NCBI GenBank assembly: GCA_963777905.1
Contig: CAVZSM010000007.1
Coordinates: 1-64,000, forward strand
Reading direction: 5' to 3'
Source: Trebonia sp963777905
Lineage (GTDB): Bacteria; Actinomycetota; Actinomycetes; Streptosporangiales; Streptosporangiaceae
Length of the DNA: 64,000 nt
Made by a program: the position numbers and the translations under genes. Each line of letters begins with the position of its first letter. Position 1 is the first letter of the stretch. Below, one piece after another: positions 1-7,363 of this stretch. Under the pieces are notes generated by a model, which made no database searches, had not been told where the DNA came from, and saw nothing but the letters and a program-made list of their open reading frames with translations.

Positions 1-677
1 AGCATAGGGACGTCTCTGGCGGCTGGCTGCGCCCGGCGGTGTTCGGGGCGATGGACGGTCTCGTGACGAACGTGTCACTGATCTCCGGGGTGGGCGGTGG
101 CGGCGGCTCGCAGCACGCGATCGTGCTGACCGGCCTGGCCGGCCTGGCGGCCGGCGCGTTCTCGATGGCCGCCGGGGAGTTCGTCTCGGTCTCCTCGCAG
201 AACGAGCTGATCCAGGCCGAGGTGGATAAGGAACGGCACGAGCTCATCCACAACGCCGCCGTCGAGCAGGCCGAGCTCGCGGGCATGCTGCGGCGGCGCG
301 GCGTCAGCGCCGGCACCGCCCGCCAGGCGGCGGCCGAGATCTCGGCGCATCCGGACAAGGCCCTGGGCTTCCACACGCTGGAAGAACTGGGTGTCAACAC
401 CGCCGAGCTGCCGTCGCCGGCGGTGGCGGCCGGCGCGTCGCTCGCCTCGTTCGCGGTCGGGGCGCTCGTGCCGCTGTTCCCGTACCTGCTCGGCTTCGAC
501 GCGCTCGGCGTGGCGCTGGGCCTGTCCGCGCTCGCCGCGGTCATCGGCGGCGGCCTGGTGGCCCGGCTGACCAACCGGCCGTTCTGGCGCGGTGCGGCGC
601 GCCAGCTGATCCTCGGCGCCGCCGCCGCGGGCATCACGTACCTGATCGGCCTCGCGGTCGGCGGCATGGCCGCCTAA
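1..677 (+). CDS. VIT1/CCC1-family metal transporter (5' truncated)
   Basis: The gene enters from outside the window: the frame is open to base 3 and reads His-Arg-Asp-Val-Ser-Gly-Gly-Trp-Leu-Arg before the internal GTG at 39, which is the usual start region of this family, so that GTG is not the true start. The visible 224 residues hold the family signature FGAMDGLVTN followed by a Gly-rich turn, a first hydrophobic segment with the MAAGEFVS motif, a charged amphipathic cytosolic region (about residues 65-125, rich in Glu and Gln), and three more hydrophobic segments at the C-terminus. Members move Fe2+ or Mn2+ across membranes and are thought to lower free cytosolic metal. The metal is not predictable here. 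The gene ends 15 bases before a truncated copy of the DUF1206 gene that lies on the opposite strand. Confidence 0.88.
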   Translation, partial: HRDVSGGWLRPAVFGAMDGLVTNVSLISGVGGGGGSQHAIVLTGLAGLAAGAFSMAAGEFVSVSSQNELIQAEVDKERHELIHNAAVEQAELAGMLRRRGVSAGTARQAAAEISAHPDKALGFHTLEELGVNTAELPSPAVAAGASLASFAVGALVPLFPYLLGFDALGVALGLSALAAVIGGGLVARLTNRPFWRGAARQLILGAAAAGITYLIGLAVGGMAA

Positions 678-682
678 CGCGG

Positions 683-873
683 CAACAGCGCTTCACACCG
701 CCCGCCACCTGGCCTCGCACCAGGAGTAGACGCCGAACGTCAGCAGCCCGAGCGCCACGATCACGAGCAGCCACGGGCCGAGCGGCGTGTGCGCCAGCGC
801 GCGCAGCGCGGAGTCGATGCCCTTGGCCTGCCGCGGGTTCGCGTCCTTGGCCGCGATGACCAGGAAGACCCCG
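683..873. repeat. 191-bp direct repeat, left copy (DUF1206 3' end)
   Basis: Bases 683-873 match 7173-7363 in the same orientation with one mismatch seen (C at 860, T at 7350). The match starts 10 bases beyond the DUF1206 stop codon and stops abruptly at 873. The two copies bracket a 6.3-kb accessory segment. Confidence 0.9.
693..873 (-). pseudogene. Truncated DUF1206 C-terminal fragment
   Basis: About 60 codons, identical in translation to the C-terminus of the intact DUF1206 protein encoded at 7183-8040 (the ..KDANPRQAKGIDSALRAL.. region and the last membrane helix), including the stop codon at 693-695. Homology ends at 873, where unrelated sequence on the other strand takes over, so there is no start codon and no reason to expect expression as a protein. 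It is best read as the scar of an insertion or duplication event. Confidence 0.85.
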
Positions 874-874
874 G

Positions 875-1023
875 CTGATCCGGGCGGGCCTGGCCGCGCA
901 CGCCCAGCGGCTTTTCTTGAGCGAGCACACGGTCCACCGGCACCTCGGCCAACATCCTCCGCAAGCTCAACCTCTCCTCCCGTACCGCAGCCGCGGCTTG
1001 GGGTGCGCACCGGGCTGGTATGA
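875..1023 (+). pseudogene. LuxR-type helix-turn-helix remnant
   Basis: Translation from 875 gives LIRAGLAAHAQRLFLSEHTV followed by HRHL. One extra base near 946 then shifts the frame, after which ANILRKLNLSSRTAAAAWG continues. A second slip near the end restores VRTGLV and a stop at 1021-1023. This is the C-terminal DNA-binding half of a LuxR-family regulator (SEHTVHRHLANILRKL is the recognition-helix region). Its 5' side is cut exactly at the junction with the truncated DUF1206 fragment (873/875). No sensor or receiver domain remains, so it is a decayed gene end. Confidence 0.75.
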
Positions 1024-1073
1024 GCCTGGCCGGTCGGGCCATCTGCCGCGGCCGGGTGACGTTGGCCCGTACG
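1008..1073. repeat. About 65-bp repeat, copy 1
   Basis: Begins at the last codons of the LuxR remnant and runs past its stop; closely similar to 1547-1611 (starts CACCGGGCTGGT and ends GGCCCGTACG in both). It contains an imperfect TGGCC...GGGCCA dyad. Confidence 0.7.
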
Positions 1074-1079
1074 CGCTAC

Positions 1080-1107
1080 GGCGGGACAACTAAGCGGCAG
1101 TCCCGCC
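1080..1107. terminator. Perfect inverted repeat, possible terminator or operator
   Basis: GGCGGGAC and GTCCCGCC form an 8-bp perfect dyad separated by 12 bases. It lies downstream of the LuxR remnant and has no T-run, so it could be either a hairpin terminator or a protein-binding site. Confidence 0.45.
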
Positions 1108-1308
1108 GATCTAAGGCGTACCGCAAGCCCTGATAGGTCATCCAGTCGATGCGGTGCCCCACCGCTTAACCCGAGGATGGGAGTAATTCCACAACGAGGA
1201 AAGGAAGCCCGGTGAACCTGCACAACCCGCCGGCCGGGTCCCGCCGTACTGAACAGCTATCGCCTGCTACGCGAGTCCGGGTCCGCGGCAGTCAGATCGA
1301 GGTGGATC

Positions 1309-1506
1309 GTGTGCAGCCATGAACCGCAATGCCCGTCCACAGGCCATACCGCGCGCTCGGCGGCCCACGTCATTGCCGCCCACCCCGAACAGGGCTGGAG
1401 CCTGTTGTGCAACGGCATCGTGCTTTTCGACGACGGCGGGCTGCTCTTGCCCAACGGGCGCGCCGAAGCGCCGCACACGCCGCCCTTCCCGGTGATCGCG
1501 ACATGA
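1309..1506 (+). CDS. DUF5999 family protein
   Basis: A 65-residue protein that matches the DUF5999 pattern known from streptomycetes: an N-terminal MCSHEPQCPS Cys/His/Pro segment, then AAHPEQGWSLLCNG, FDDGGLLLPNG and a closing APH.P stretch. The function is unknown. The paired Cys and His residues at the N-terminus (C2, H4, C8) plus C34 could bind metal, which is inference. The GTG start has a GAGGTGG Shine-Dalgarno-like stretch about four bases upstream. It is the first gene of the accessory segment and stands alone, with 270 bp before the next gene. Confidence 0.8.
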   Translation: MCSHEPQCPSTGHTARSAAHVIAAHPEQGWSLLCNGIVLFDDGGLLLPNGRAEAPHTPPFPVIAT

Positions 1507-1546
1507 GGGCTGTCCGGGGGCGCACGCGGCATTGTCCGCGTTCCGG

Positions 1547-1611
1547 CACCGGGCTGGTGTGAGCCTGGCCCGTCGGGCCATCTGCCGAGGCGGCGTGAAT
1601 CTGGCCCGTAC
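1547..1611. repeat. About 65-bp repeat, copy 2
   Basis: Second copy of the element at 1008-1073, here downstream of DUF5999. It contains the dyad TGGCCCG-T-CGGGCCA. It also follows an ACCGGGCTGGTG-TGA string that copies the end of the LuxR reading frame, so it may be a leftover of a duplicated regulator end. Confidence 0.65.
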
Positions 1612-1777
1612 GGGCGAGGCGATAACGCCGCGCCGCCGGATATCAGTGACACAACGGAGAAACGGGTTCGCCGGGGAACTGCCACTGGCAAGGCGAAGCC
1701 GCTAACGGGGAACCGAGATGTCGATTAGCCGCATCCTCGGGAAACAACGCCCATCAAGGCCCACCGAGGAGACCGCA

Positions 1778-3454
1778 ATGCATCCCACCATCAGCTACCA
1801 GCTGGCCCAGGCCCGCGCAGCCGACCTGCGCCAGCACGCCCAGCGGGACACCCCGGCCCGCGCCGCCCGCCGGGCGCGGCTAGGCCGACGCGGGCGCGCC
1901 GCGCCCGGGTTGCCGGCCCCGAGCGGCCGGGTGCGGCGCAGACCTTCACCTCGGACCGTGCTCGCGATCGCGTCGCTCAGCGGCGCGATCGCCTTCATCG
2001 ACGCGACGATCGTGAACATCGCATTCCCGGACATCGCGCACTCGTTCCCCGGCACGCCGATCTCGGCGCTGTCGTGGGTGCTGAACGCCTACAACATCGT
2101 CTTCGCCGCGTTTCTCATGGCGGCCGCGGGGATCGCGGACGTGCTCGGGCGCCGGCGCGTGTTCATCCTCGGCCTGGCGCTGTTCACCGTCGGCTCACTG
2201 CTGTGCGCCATCGCCCCGTCGGCGGACGCGCTGATTGCCTTCCGGGTGGTGCAGGCGCTCGGCGCCGCCTTCCTCGTGCCCTCCGCCCTGGCCCTGGTGC
2301 TGACCGCGTTCCCGCCCGCGCGCCGCTCCCACGCCGTCGCCTTGCTGTCCGCGGTGAGCGCGGCCGCGGCCGGGTTGGGCCCCTCGCTCGGCGGGCTGCT
2401 CGTGGCTGCCGCGAACTGGCGCCTGGTGTTCCTGGTCAACGTCCCGGTCGGCGTGGCGGCGGTCCTGCTGGCCCGCCGGAAGCTGGCAGAAAGCCGCGCG
2501 CCGGGCCGCCGCCGGATTCCCGACCTCCCCGGCACGCTGCTGTTCGCCATCGCGATCGGGACGCTGGTGCTCGGCGTCGTCAAGGGCCAGGACTGGAGCT
2601 GGGGCAGTCCCCGGATCATCGGCTGCCTGGCCGCGGCGCTCGGACTGGGTGCCGCGGTCATCTGGCGCTGCAGGCGGCACCGCTGGCCGATCCTCGACCT
2701 GTCCCTGCTGAAGATCCGGACGTTCAGCGTGGCCAATGCGATGACGGTCATCGGGGCGGCTGGCTTCTTCGGCTACACCCTCGCCAACGTCTTGTTCCTC
2801 ACAAGTGTCTGGCGCTATTCGGTCCTGCAGGCCGGCCTGGCGCTCACCATCGGCCCGGCTGTCGCGGTCGCGGTGGCCGGGCCGACCAGCCGCCTGGCCC
2901 AGCGCCTCGGCCCCCGGCCCGTTCTGGTCGCGGGGGGCCTGGTGTGGGGCGGGGCGGTGCTGTGGTTCGTCGAGCGAGTCGGGGTGACACCCGACTTTGC
3001 CGGCCAGTGGCTGCCGGGCATGGTGCTGCTCGGGATCGGCGCGGGCACGCTGTTTCCGAACCTCAGCGGGACCGCGGTCGCCTCGGCGCCGGACGGGAGC
3101 TTCGCGACGGCGACCGGGATGAATTCGGTCGCGCGCCAGATCGGAGCCGCGCTCGGCGTCGCGGTTGTCGTGGCGATCATCGGGACGCCGACGCCGGCGA
3201 CAGCCTACGCGGTGTTTCACGATGCCTGGACGTTCGGTGCGGTCTGCCTGTTCGTCGCCGGACTTGGCTGCCTGCTTGTCGGGCACGTCAAGCTCGGCGA
3301 GGTGCCGGCGCCAGGCCGGGCTGCGCCAGCCGATGCTGCGCCAGGCGATGCTGCGCGGGGCAATGTTGCGCGAGCGGCGTTGCTCCGCCAGCACGGCGAA
3401 GACAAGGCCCTCCCTCCCCATCGCGCAGACAAGCGAGAGGCAGCAGCGGTATGA
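1778..3454 (+). CDS. MFS exporter (DHA2/EmrB-QacA type) with fused N-terminal peptide
   Basis: A 558-residue inner-membrane protein. From about residue 60 it is a drug:H+ antiporter of the 14-helix DHA2 type: IDATIVNIAFP in helix 1, the motif-A-like ADVLGRRRVF loop and a RVVQALGAAFLVPSA helix. It probably exports a small toxic or signalling compound; the substrate is unknown. Residues 1-38 (MHPTISYQLAQARAADLRQ and on) resemble a small stand-alone actinobacterial peptide rather than an MFS N-terminus, so the gene looks like a fusion. ATG 1778 is preferred because GAGGAG lies seven bases upstream; an in-frame ATG at 1718 is the alternative. The stop overlaps the next start (ATGA), so the two are translationally coupled. 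Confidence 0.85.
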   Translation: MHPTISYQLAQARAADLRQHAQRDTPARAARRARLGRRGRAAPGLPAPSGRVRRRPSPRTVLAIASLSGAIAFIDATIVNIAFPDIAHSFPGTPISALSWVLNAYNIVFAAFLMAAAGIADVLGRRRVFILGLALFTVGSLLCAIAPSADALIAFRVVQALGAAFLVPSALALVLTAFPPARRSHAVALLSAVSAAAAGLGPSLGGLLVAAANWRLVFLVNVPVGVAAVLLARRKLAESRAPGRRRIPDLPGTLLFAIAIGTLVLGVVKGQDWSWGSPRIIGCLAAALGLGAAVIWRCRRHRWPILDLSLLKIRTFSVANAMTVIGAAGFFGYTLANVLFLTSVWRYSVLQAGLALTIGPAVAVAVAGPTSRLAQRLGPRPVLVAGGLVWGGAVLWFVERVGVTPDFAGQWLPGMVLLGIGAGTLFPNLSGTAVASAPDGSFATATGMNSVARQIGAALGVAVVVAIIGTPTPATAYAVFHDAWTFGAVCLFVAGLGCLLVGHVKLGEVPAPGRAAPADAAPGDAARGNVARAALLRQHGEDKALPPHRADKREAAAV

Positions 3455-3780
3455 GCGACAACGACGTGGCAGGCGGCCGGGTGGTCGCGGTCCTGCTGGC
3501 CGACGGCTGGCATCGAATCGTGCCAGGTTCGTTCCGTGTCGGCCCGCTGAGCTTCGGAGCGGAAGCCGACTCTGGCACGCCCGGCTTCCGCTTCGAGGAG
3601 GCTGACGCCGGCCGTCCGTATCAGCCCACCGTGCTGGCCGGCCCGCTGGACGGCATCATCGCGGTCCGGCAGGTCGGCCCGGCCGTGCAGCCCATCGGCG
3701 ACCTGGACCGGGCCCGGGCCGTGCACGACGGTCAGCGGGCGGATCAAGGCGCACGATTGCTAGCTGGTACAGGCCGTTGA
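3451..3780 (+). CDS. Hypothetical protein coupled to MFS exporter
   Basis: A 109-residue soluble protein that I do not recognise. It starts at the ATGA overlap with the exporter gene, which supports it being real. The first 75 residues look like a small beta-rich fold (VVAVLLADGWHRIVPGSF..GPLSF..PGFRFEE), while the end is rich in Arg, Asp and Gln and may be disordered. No signal peptide or membrane helix is visible. The coupling suggests a role alongside the transporter or the WhiB regulator that follows 27 bases later. Confidence 0.65.
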   Translation: MSDNDVAGGRVVAVLLADGWHRIVPGSFRVGPLSFGAEADSGTPGFRFEEADAGRPYQPTVLAGPLDGIIAVRQVGPAVQPIGDLDRARAVHDGQRADQGARLLAGTGR

Positions 3781-3807
3781 GTAGCAGAGGGATAAAGGCA
3801 AATCACC

Positions 3808-4122
3808 ATGAGCACAGCCGCCGCGGCCGCCAGGCCGGGCCGCGACAGCCGCCCGGATTGGCGGGCAGACGCCGCCTGCCGTTACGCCGACCCGGAGCTG
3901 TTCTTCCCGGACGGCGACACGACGTCCGCCCGAGCCCAGGTCAAGACCGCCAAGCTGATCTGCCGCGGCTGCCCGGTCAGCGCCACCTGTCTGAGCTGGG
4001 CGCTGGCCAGCGGCCAGGAGGCCGGTATCTGGGGCGGCCTGACCGAAGACGAACGACGCAGGCTGCACCGCCGCCGCGGTTTTCGGCTAGCCGCACACTC
4101 ACTAATCGAGGAAAGGTCATGA
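3808..4122 (+). CDS. WhiB-family iron-sulfur transcriptional regulator
   Basis: A 104-residue Wbl protein. The four cluster-binding cysteines are C24, C52, C55 and C61 (AACRY ... ICRGCPVSATC), followed by the signature turn GIWGGLTEDERR and a basic tail RRLHRRRGF for DNA contact. Wbl proteins bind a 4Fe-4S cluster that senses O2 or NO and work with the primary sigma factor. This one is distinct from the WhiB1 orthologue at 39708. Its stop overlaps the start of the PLP-enzyme gene (ATGA), so regulator and enzyme are translationally coupled, an unusual pairing that suggests local redox control of the segment. Confidence 0.93.
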   Translation: MSTAAAAARPGRDSRPDWRADAACRYADPELFFPDGDTTSARAQVKTAKLICRGCPVSATCLSWALASGQEAGIWGGLTEDERRRLHRRRGFRLAAHSLIEERS

Positions 4123-5753
4123 CCAGAACCCCGCAAGAACGGCTCGCCCTGCCCGGCAGCGCCGGGCATGACCGGCCGCCAGAGCCGGCCGGCTTCCTGT
4201 CCGCCTACCCCGGCTACCGGAGCACGGTGCTGCTGGACCGGCTGCGGGCGACCGAGTACTCCTACCTCGACGCGGGCGGCCATACCTACCTGGATTACAC
4301 CGGCGCGGGCCTGCCGGCCCAGGCGCAGCTGGCCGCGCATGCCGAGCGGATCCACGGCGGATGCTTCGGGAACCCGCACTCGGACAGCCCAGCCTCCGCC
4401 GCGTCGACCGAGCTGATCGAACGGGCCCGGCTCGCGGTCCTGGCACACTTCAACGCGCCGCCGGAGGAGTACGCGGCCATCTTCACCCCGAACGCTACCG
4501 GCGCGTGCCGACTTGTCGGGGAGACCTACCCGTTCGGCCCGCGGACCCGGCTGGTCCTGACGCAAGACAACCACAACTCCGTCAACGGCATCAGGGAGTT
4601 CGCCAGGTCCCGCGGCGCGATCACGCAGTACGTGCCGTTCAGCTCGCCCGAGCTGCGGGTGGACGACGACGCGATCCGCCAGGCACTGGCCCAGCCCCGG
4701 CCGGGCCCGCTGGGCGCGGCCTGGCGGGTGTCGCGCTCCGGCGTGGCGCCCTGGGCCGGCCGTGGATGGCGCGCCCGGCGGCAGCGCTCGCTGGCCCGGG
4801 GGGTACCGGACGCGGATCGGCCGACGACCATGCTGTCCGCACCGGCCGTCCCCCGCCGCCGCGGACTGCTGGCCTACCCGGCGCAGAGCAACTTCAGCGG
4901 GGTGCAGCATCCGCTGCGCTGGATAGGGCTGGCGCACGAGTATGGCTACGACGTGCTGCTGGACGCGGCCGCGTACGTGCCGTCGAACCGGCTGGACCTG
5001 TCCGTGGTCAAACCCGATTTCGTGCCGGTCAGCTGGTACAAGGTGTTCGGCTGTCCGACCGGCGTCGGCTGCCTGATCGCGCGGCGGGAGGCGCTGGGGC
5101 GCCTGTGGCGTCCCTGGTTCGCCGGCGGGTCGGTCTACCTGGCCAGCGTGCAGGGCGACTGGCACACGCTTGCCCCGGGCGAGGCCCGGTTCGAGGATGG
5201 CACGGTCAGCTTTCTGCAGATCCCCGACCTGGAGTCCGGGCTGTCCTGGGTCAACGGCATCGGGATCGACCGGATCCACCTGCGGGTGACGTGCCTGACC
5301 GGCTGGCTCCTCGACCGGCTAGCCGCGCTGCGCCACGGGAACGGCGAGCCGATGGCGCGGATCTACGGGCCCGCCGGCACCCGCGACCGCGGCGGCACCG
5401 TCGCCTTCAACCTGCTGGACCCCGGCGGCCGCATCATCGACGAGCGCGCGGTGGCGCAGGCTACCGCCGCGGCCGGGATCTCCATCCGGACCGGCTGCCA
5501 CTGCAACCCCGGCGCCAGTGAGGCCGCGTCGCAGCTCACCAGGCAAGACTGGCGCAAAGCAGCGCGGGGACGCGTCCAGACGATGGATCAGTACCTCGAC
5601 CTCCTCGGCCTGCCGAGCGCCGGGGCGCTGCGCGCCTCGGTGGGCCTCGCCTCGAACGTCGATGACGTGGAGCGGTTCCTGGCCTTCGTGGAGATGACCT
5701 ATCGCGATCGCGTGGTCGGCACCGGCGGCCTCGCACCCCGGCGCGGCTGTTAG
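4119..5753 (+). CDS. Class V aminotransferase, molybdenum-cofactor-sulfurase-like
   Basis: A 544-residue PLP enzyme of the class V/NifS fold. Motifs in order: YLDYTGAGLP near the N-terminus, HCFGNPHS-like GGCFGNPHSDSPAS, TPNATGACRLV, LLAYPAQSNFSGVQHPL, LLDAAAYVPS, and SWYKVFGCPTGVG, where the Lys is the expected Schiff-base residue. A Cys-containing RTGCHCNPGASE near the C-terminus resembles the persulfide loop of Moco sulfurases. The closest family is the sulfurase domain of MoCo sulfurase, but the MOSC domain is absent. About 45 residues between QALAQPRPGP and PRRRGLLAYP are Arg- and Ala-rich and look like an insertion or a pair of compensating frameshifts. GAGGAAAGG precedes ATG 4119. Likely substrate is cysteine, by inference. 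Confidence 0.8.
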   Translation: MTRTPQERLALPGSAGHDRPPEPAGFLSAYPGYRSTVLLDRLRATEYSYLDAGGHTYLDYTGAGLPAQAQLAAHAERIHGGCFGNPHSDSPASAASTELIERARLAVLAHFNAPPEEYAAIFTPNATGACRLVGETYPFGPRTRLVLTQDNHNSVNGIREFARSRGAITQYVPFSSPELRVDDDAIRQALAQPRPGPLGAAWRVSRSGVAPWAGRGWRARRQRSLARGVPDADRPTTMLSAPAVPRRRGLLAYPAQSNFSGVQHPLRWIGLAHEYGYDVLLDAAAYVPSNRLDLSVVKPDFVPVSWYKVFGCPTGVGCLIARREALGRLWRPWFAGGSVYLASVQGDWHTLAPGEARFEDGTVSFLQIPDLESGLSWVNGIGIDRIHLRVTCLTGWLLDRLAALRHGNGEPMARIYGPAGTRDRGGTVAFNLLDPGGRIIDERAVAQATAAAGISIRTGCHCNPGASEAASQLTRQDWRKAARGRVQTMDQYLDLLGLPSAGALRASVGLASNVDDVERFLAFVEMTYRDRVVGTGGLAPRRGC

Positions 5754-5780
5754 CCACCGCGCGGCTCGGAGGAGGTCATT

Positions 5781-7070
5781 GTGGAAGAAGTACCCGGCTC
5801 AGCGCAGCGCCTGCTCGGCGTCTTCGCGCATCCAGACGACGAGGTGTTCTGCGCGGGCGGCACGATGGCCCGGGCGGCCGAGGCGGGCGCCGAGGTCATG
5901 ATCATCTCGGCCACCCGCGGAGAGCGGGGGCAGATCCGCGATCCTGCCGCCGCGACCCGGCTCACACTCGGCGCGGTCCGGGAACGCGAGTTGCGCGCGG
6001 CCGCCGCCGAACTCGGCGTACAGCACGTGCAGGTGCTGGCGTACCCGGACGGGACCCTGCCGCACCACCGGTCCGCGCTCGGCGCCGCGATCGAGGCCAT
6101 CACGCGGCGGTTCGATCCGGACACCATCATCACCTTCGGCGCGGACGGAGGGTACGGCCACCCGGACCACGTCGCGATTTCCGAGACGGCCACCAAGGCG
6201 TTCCGGGCGCTGGTCCGCGACCACAACCAGGGGCAGCGGCTCTACCATGCCGTTTTCCCACCCCGGCGCACCTCCATGGCCGAGGAACTGGCGCACTGGA
6301 TCGCCGGCTCGGGGCAGCGTGCCACCGATCCCGATCCCGGCGCGCTGCACGCGATCGCACTGTTCGCCGGCGAATCGGCCACCATGCGGCTGGCCCGGGA
6401 CGACGTGCGCACGGAGTGGTTCCCCCCGGGCATCCGCGTGATCGAGCAAGGTGAGCCCGCCCGCGCGCTGTACCTCATCCTCAACGGGACCGCCGATGCC
6501 CTACTGGAGCACCCCGACGGCCAGGTGATCCACGTGCGGCAGATGCAGGCCGGTGACTTCTTCGGCGACCATGGCCTGGTGGCGGGCCGGGGCACGGCGC
6601 ATGTAGTGGCCCGCGACAGTCTCACCTGCCTCGTGCTGTCCCGCACGCCGATCAGGCCATACGCCGGACGCGGCGCCGGCGCCACCAGCGCGGCCGAGCC
6701 CCCCGCCGCCGGCCTGCCGCCGGAGGGCTGCGCGCTGGACGTCACCAGCTACCTTCCCCGCAAACTCGCGGCGCTGGCGCGGCACCGCACCCAGTACCCG
6801 GCCGTTCCGTCGATGCTTCCCCAACACCTGCTGCAAAGCATGCTTGGCACAGAGTTCTTCCGCCGCGCCGGAAGCGGCAGCGGGAACGCCGCCGCCAGCC
6901 GCTGCGCGAAGGCGCCGCGTCCCCGGCGGCCGGCGGGCCGCCCGTCGCCGCGGTACCTCCGCCTGCATCGCGACCCCGGCACTCACCCGCCTCGCACGGT
7001 CGCTCCTCATGCTGAGCTACCTCTCGCCGACGTCCCGGACTCCCCGGCCGGCAAGATCACTCGCGACTGA
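5781..7070 (+). CDS. PIG-L/LmbE deacetylase with nested cyclic-nucleotide-binding domain
   Basis: A 429-residue protein with two interleaved domains. Residues 10-205 are a PIG-L (LmbE) Zn-dependent N-acetylglucosaminide deacetylase core: HPDDE (17-21) supplies metal ligands and the catalytic Asp, and GYGHPDHVAI supplies the third ligand. Residues about 212-293 are a cNMP-binding beta-barrel (FPPGIRVIEQGEPARALYLI, then QMQAGDFFGDHGLV, the phosphate-cassette position). After it the PIG-L C-terminal helix resumes (LPRKLAALARHRTQYP..LPQHLLQSMLG), so the sensory domain is inserted rather than appended. The canonical Arg of cAMP-binding cassettes is not obvious, so the ligand is uncertain. GGAGGAGG lies five bases before the GTG start. 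The last 60 residues look low in complexity. Confidence 0.82.
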   Translation: MEEVPGSAQRLLGVFAHPDDEVFCAGGTMARAAEAGAEVMIISATRGERGQIRDPAAATRLTLGAVRERELRAAAAELGVQHVQVLAYPDGTLPHHRSALGAAIEAITRRFDPDTIITFGADGGYGHPDHVAISETATKAFRALVRDHNQGQRLYHAVFPPRRTSMAEELAHWIAGSGQRATDPDPGALHAIALFAGESATMRLARDDVRTEWFPPGIRVIEQGEPARALYLILNGTADALLEHPDGQVIHVRQMQAGDFFGDHGLVAGRGTAHVVARDSLTCLVLSRTPIRPYAGRGAGATSAAEPPAAGLPPEGCALDVTSYLPRKLAALARHRTQYPAVPSMLPQHLLQSMLGTEFFRRAGSGSGNAAASRCAKAPRPRRPAGRPSPRYLRLHRDPGTHPPRTVAPHAELPLADVPDSPAGKITRD

Positions 7071-7089
7071 ATGCCGAAGGAGGCAGCCA

Positions 7090-7167
7090 GTGTCCACAGA
7101 CGATGACGTAGAACCGAGACCAGCGGCGCGCACGCCGTCGAGGTCGCGGGCTGACGGCTGTCAATAA
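7090..7167 (+). CDS. Very short ORF at island edge, possible truncated gene
   Basis: A 25-codon reading frame beginning MSTDDDVEPRP, with a good AAGGAGG ribosome-binding site at 7077-7083 and GTG at 7090. It stops six bases before the right 191-bp repeat. The strong initiation signal followed by such a short frame suggests the 5' stub of a gene cut off when the DUF1206 repeat was joined. It could also be a small peptide gene of the operon. No family is recognisable. Confidence 0.4.
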   Translation: MSTDDDVEPRPAARTPSRSRADGCQ

Positions 7168-7172
7168 CGCGT

Positions 7173-7363
7173 CAACAGCGCTTCACACCGCCCGCCACCT
7201 GGCCTCGCACCAGGAGTAGACGCCGAACGTCAGCAGCCCGAGCGCCACGATCACGAGCAGCCACGGGCCGAGCGGCGTGTGCGCCAGCGCGCGCAGCGCG
7301 GAGTCGATGCCCTTGGCCTGCCGCGGGTTCGCGTCCTTGGCCGCGATGATCAGGAAGACCCCG
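7173..7363. repeat. 191-bp direct repeat, right copy
   Basis: The intact-gene copy of the repeat at 683-873. It covers the stop codon and last 60 codons of DUF1206. Confidence 0.9.

Noticed and set aside
2195..3421. Long minus-strand open frame opposite the MFS exporter
   Set aside because: It is a high-GC shadow: Arg/Pro/His-rich, without ribosome-binding site or domain, while the plus strand encodes clear MFS helices.
3882..5279. Minus-strand open frame of about 465 codons opposite the WhiB and PLP-enzyme genes
   Set aside because: Composition is that of an antisense frame; the plus strand carries recognisable WhiB and PLP motifs.
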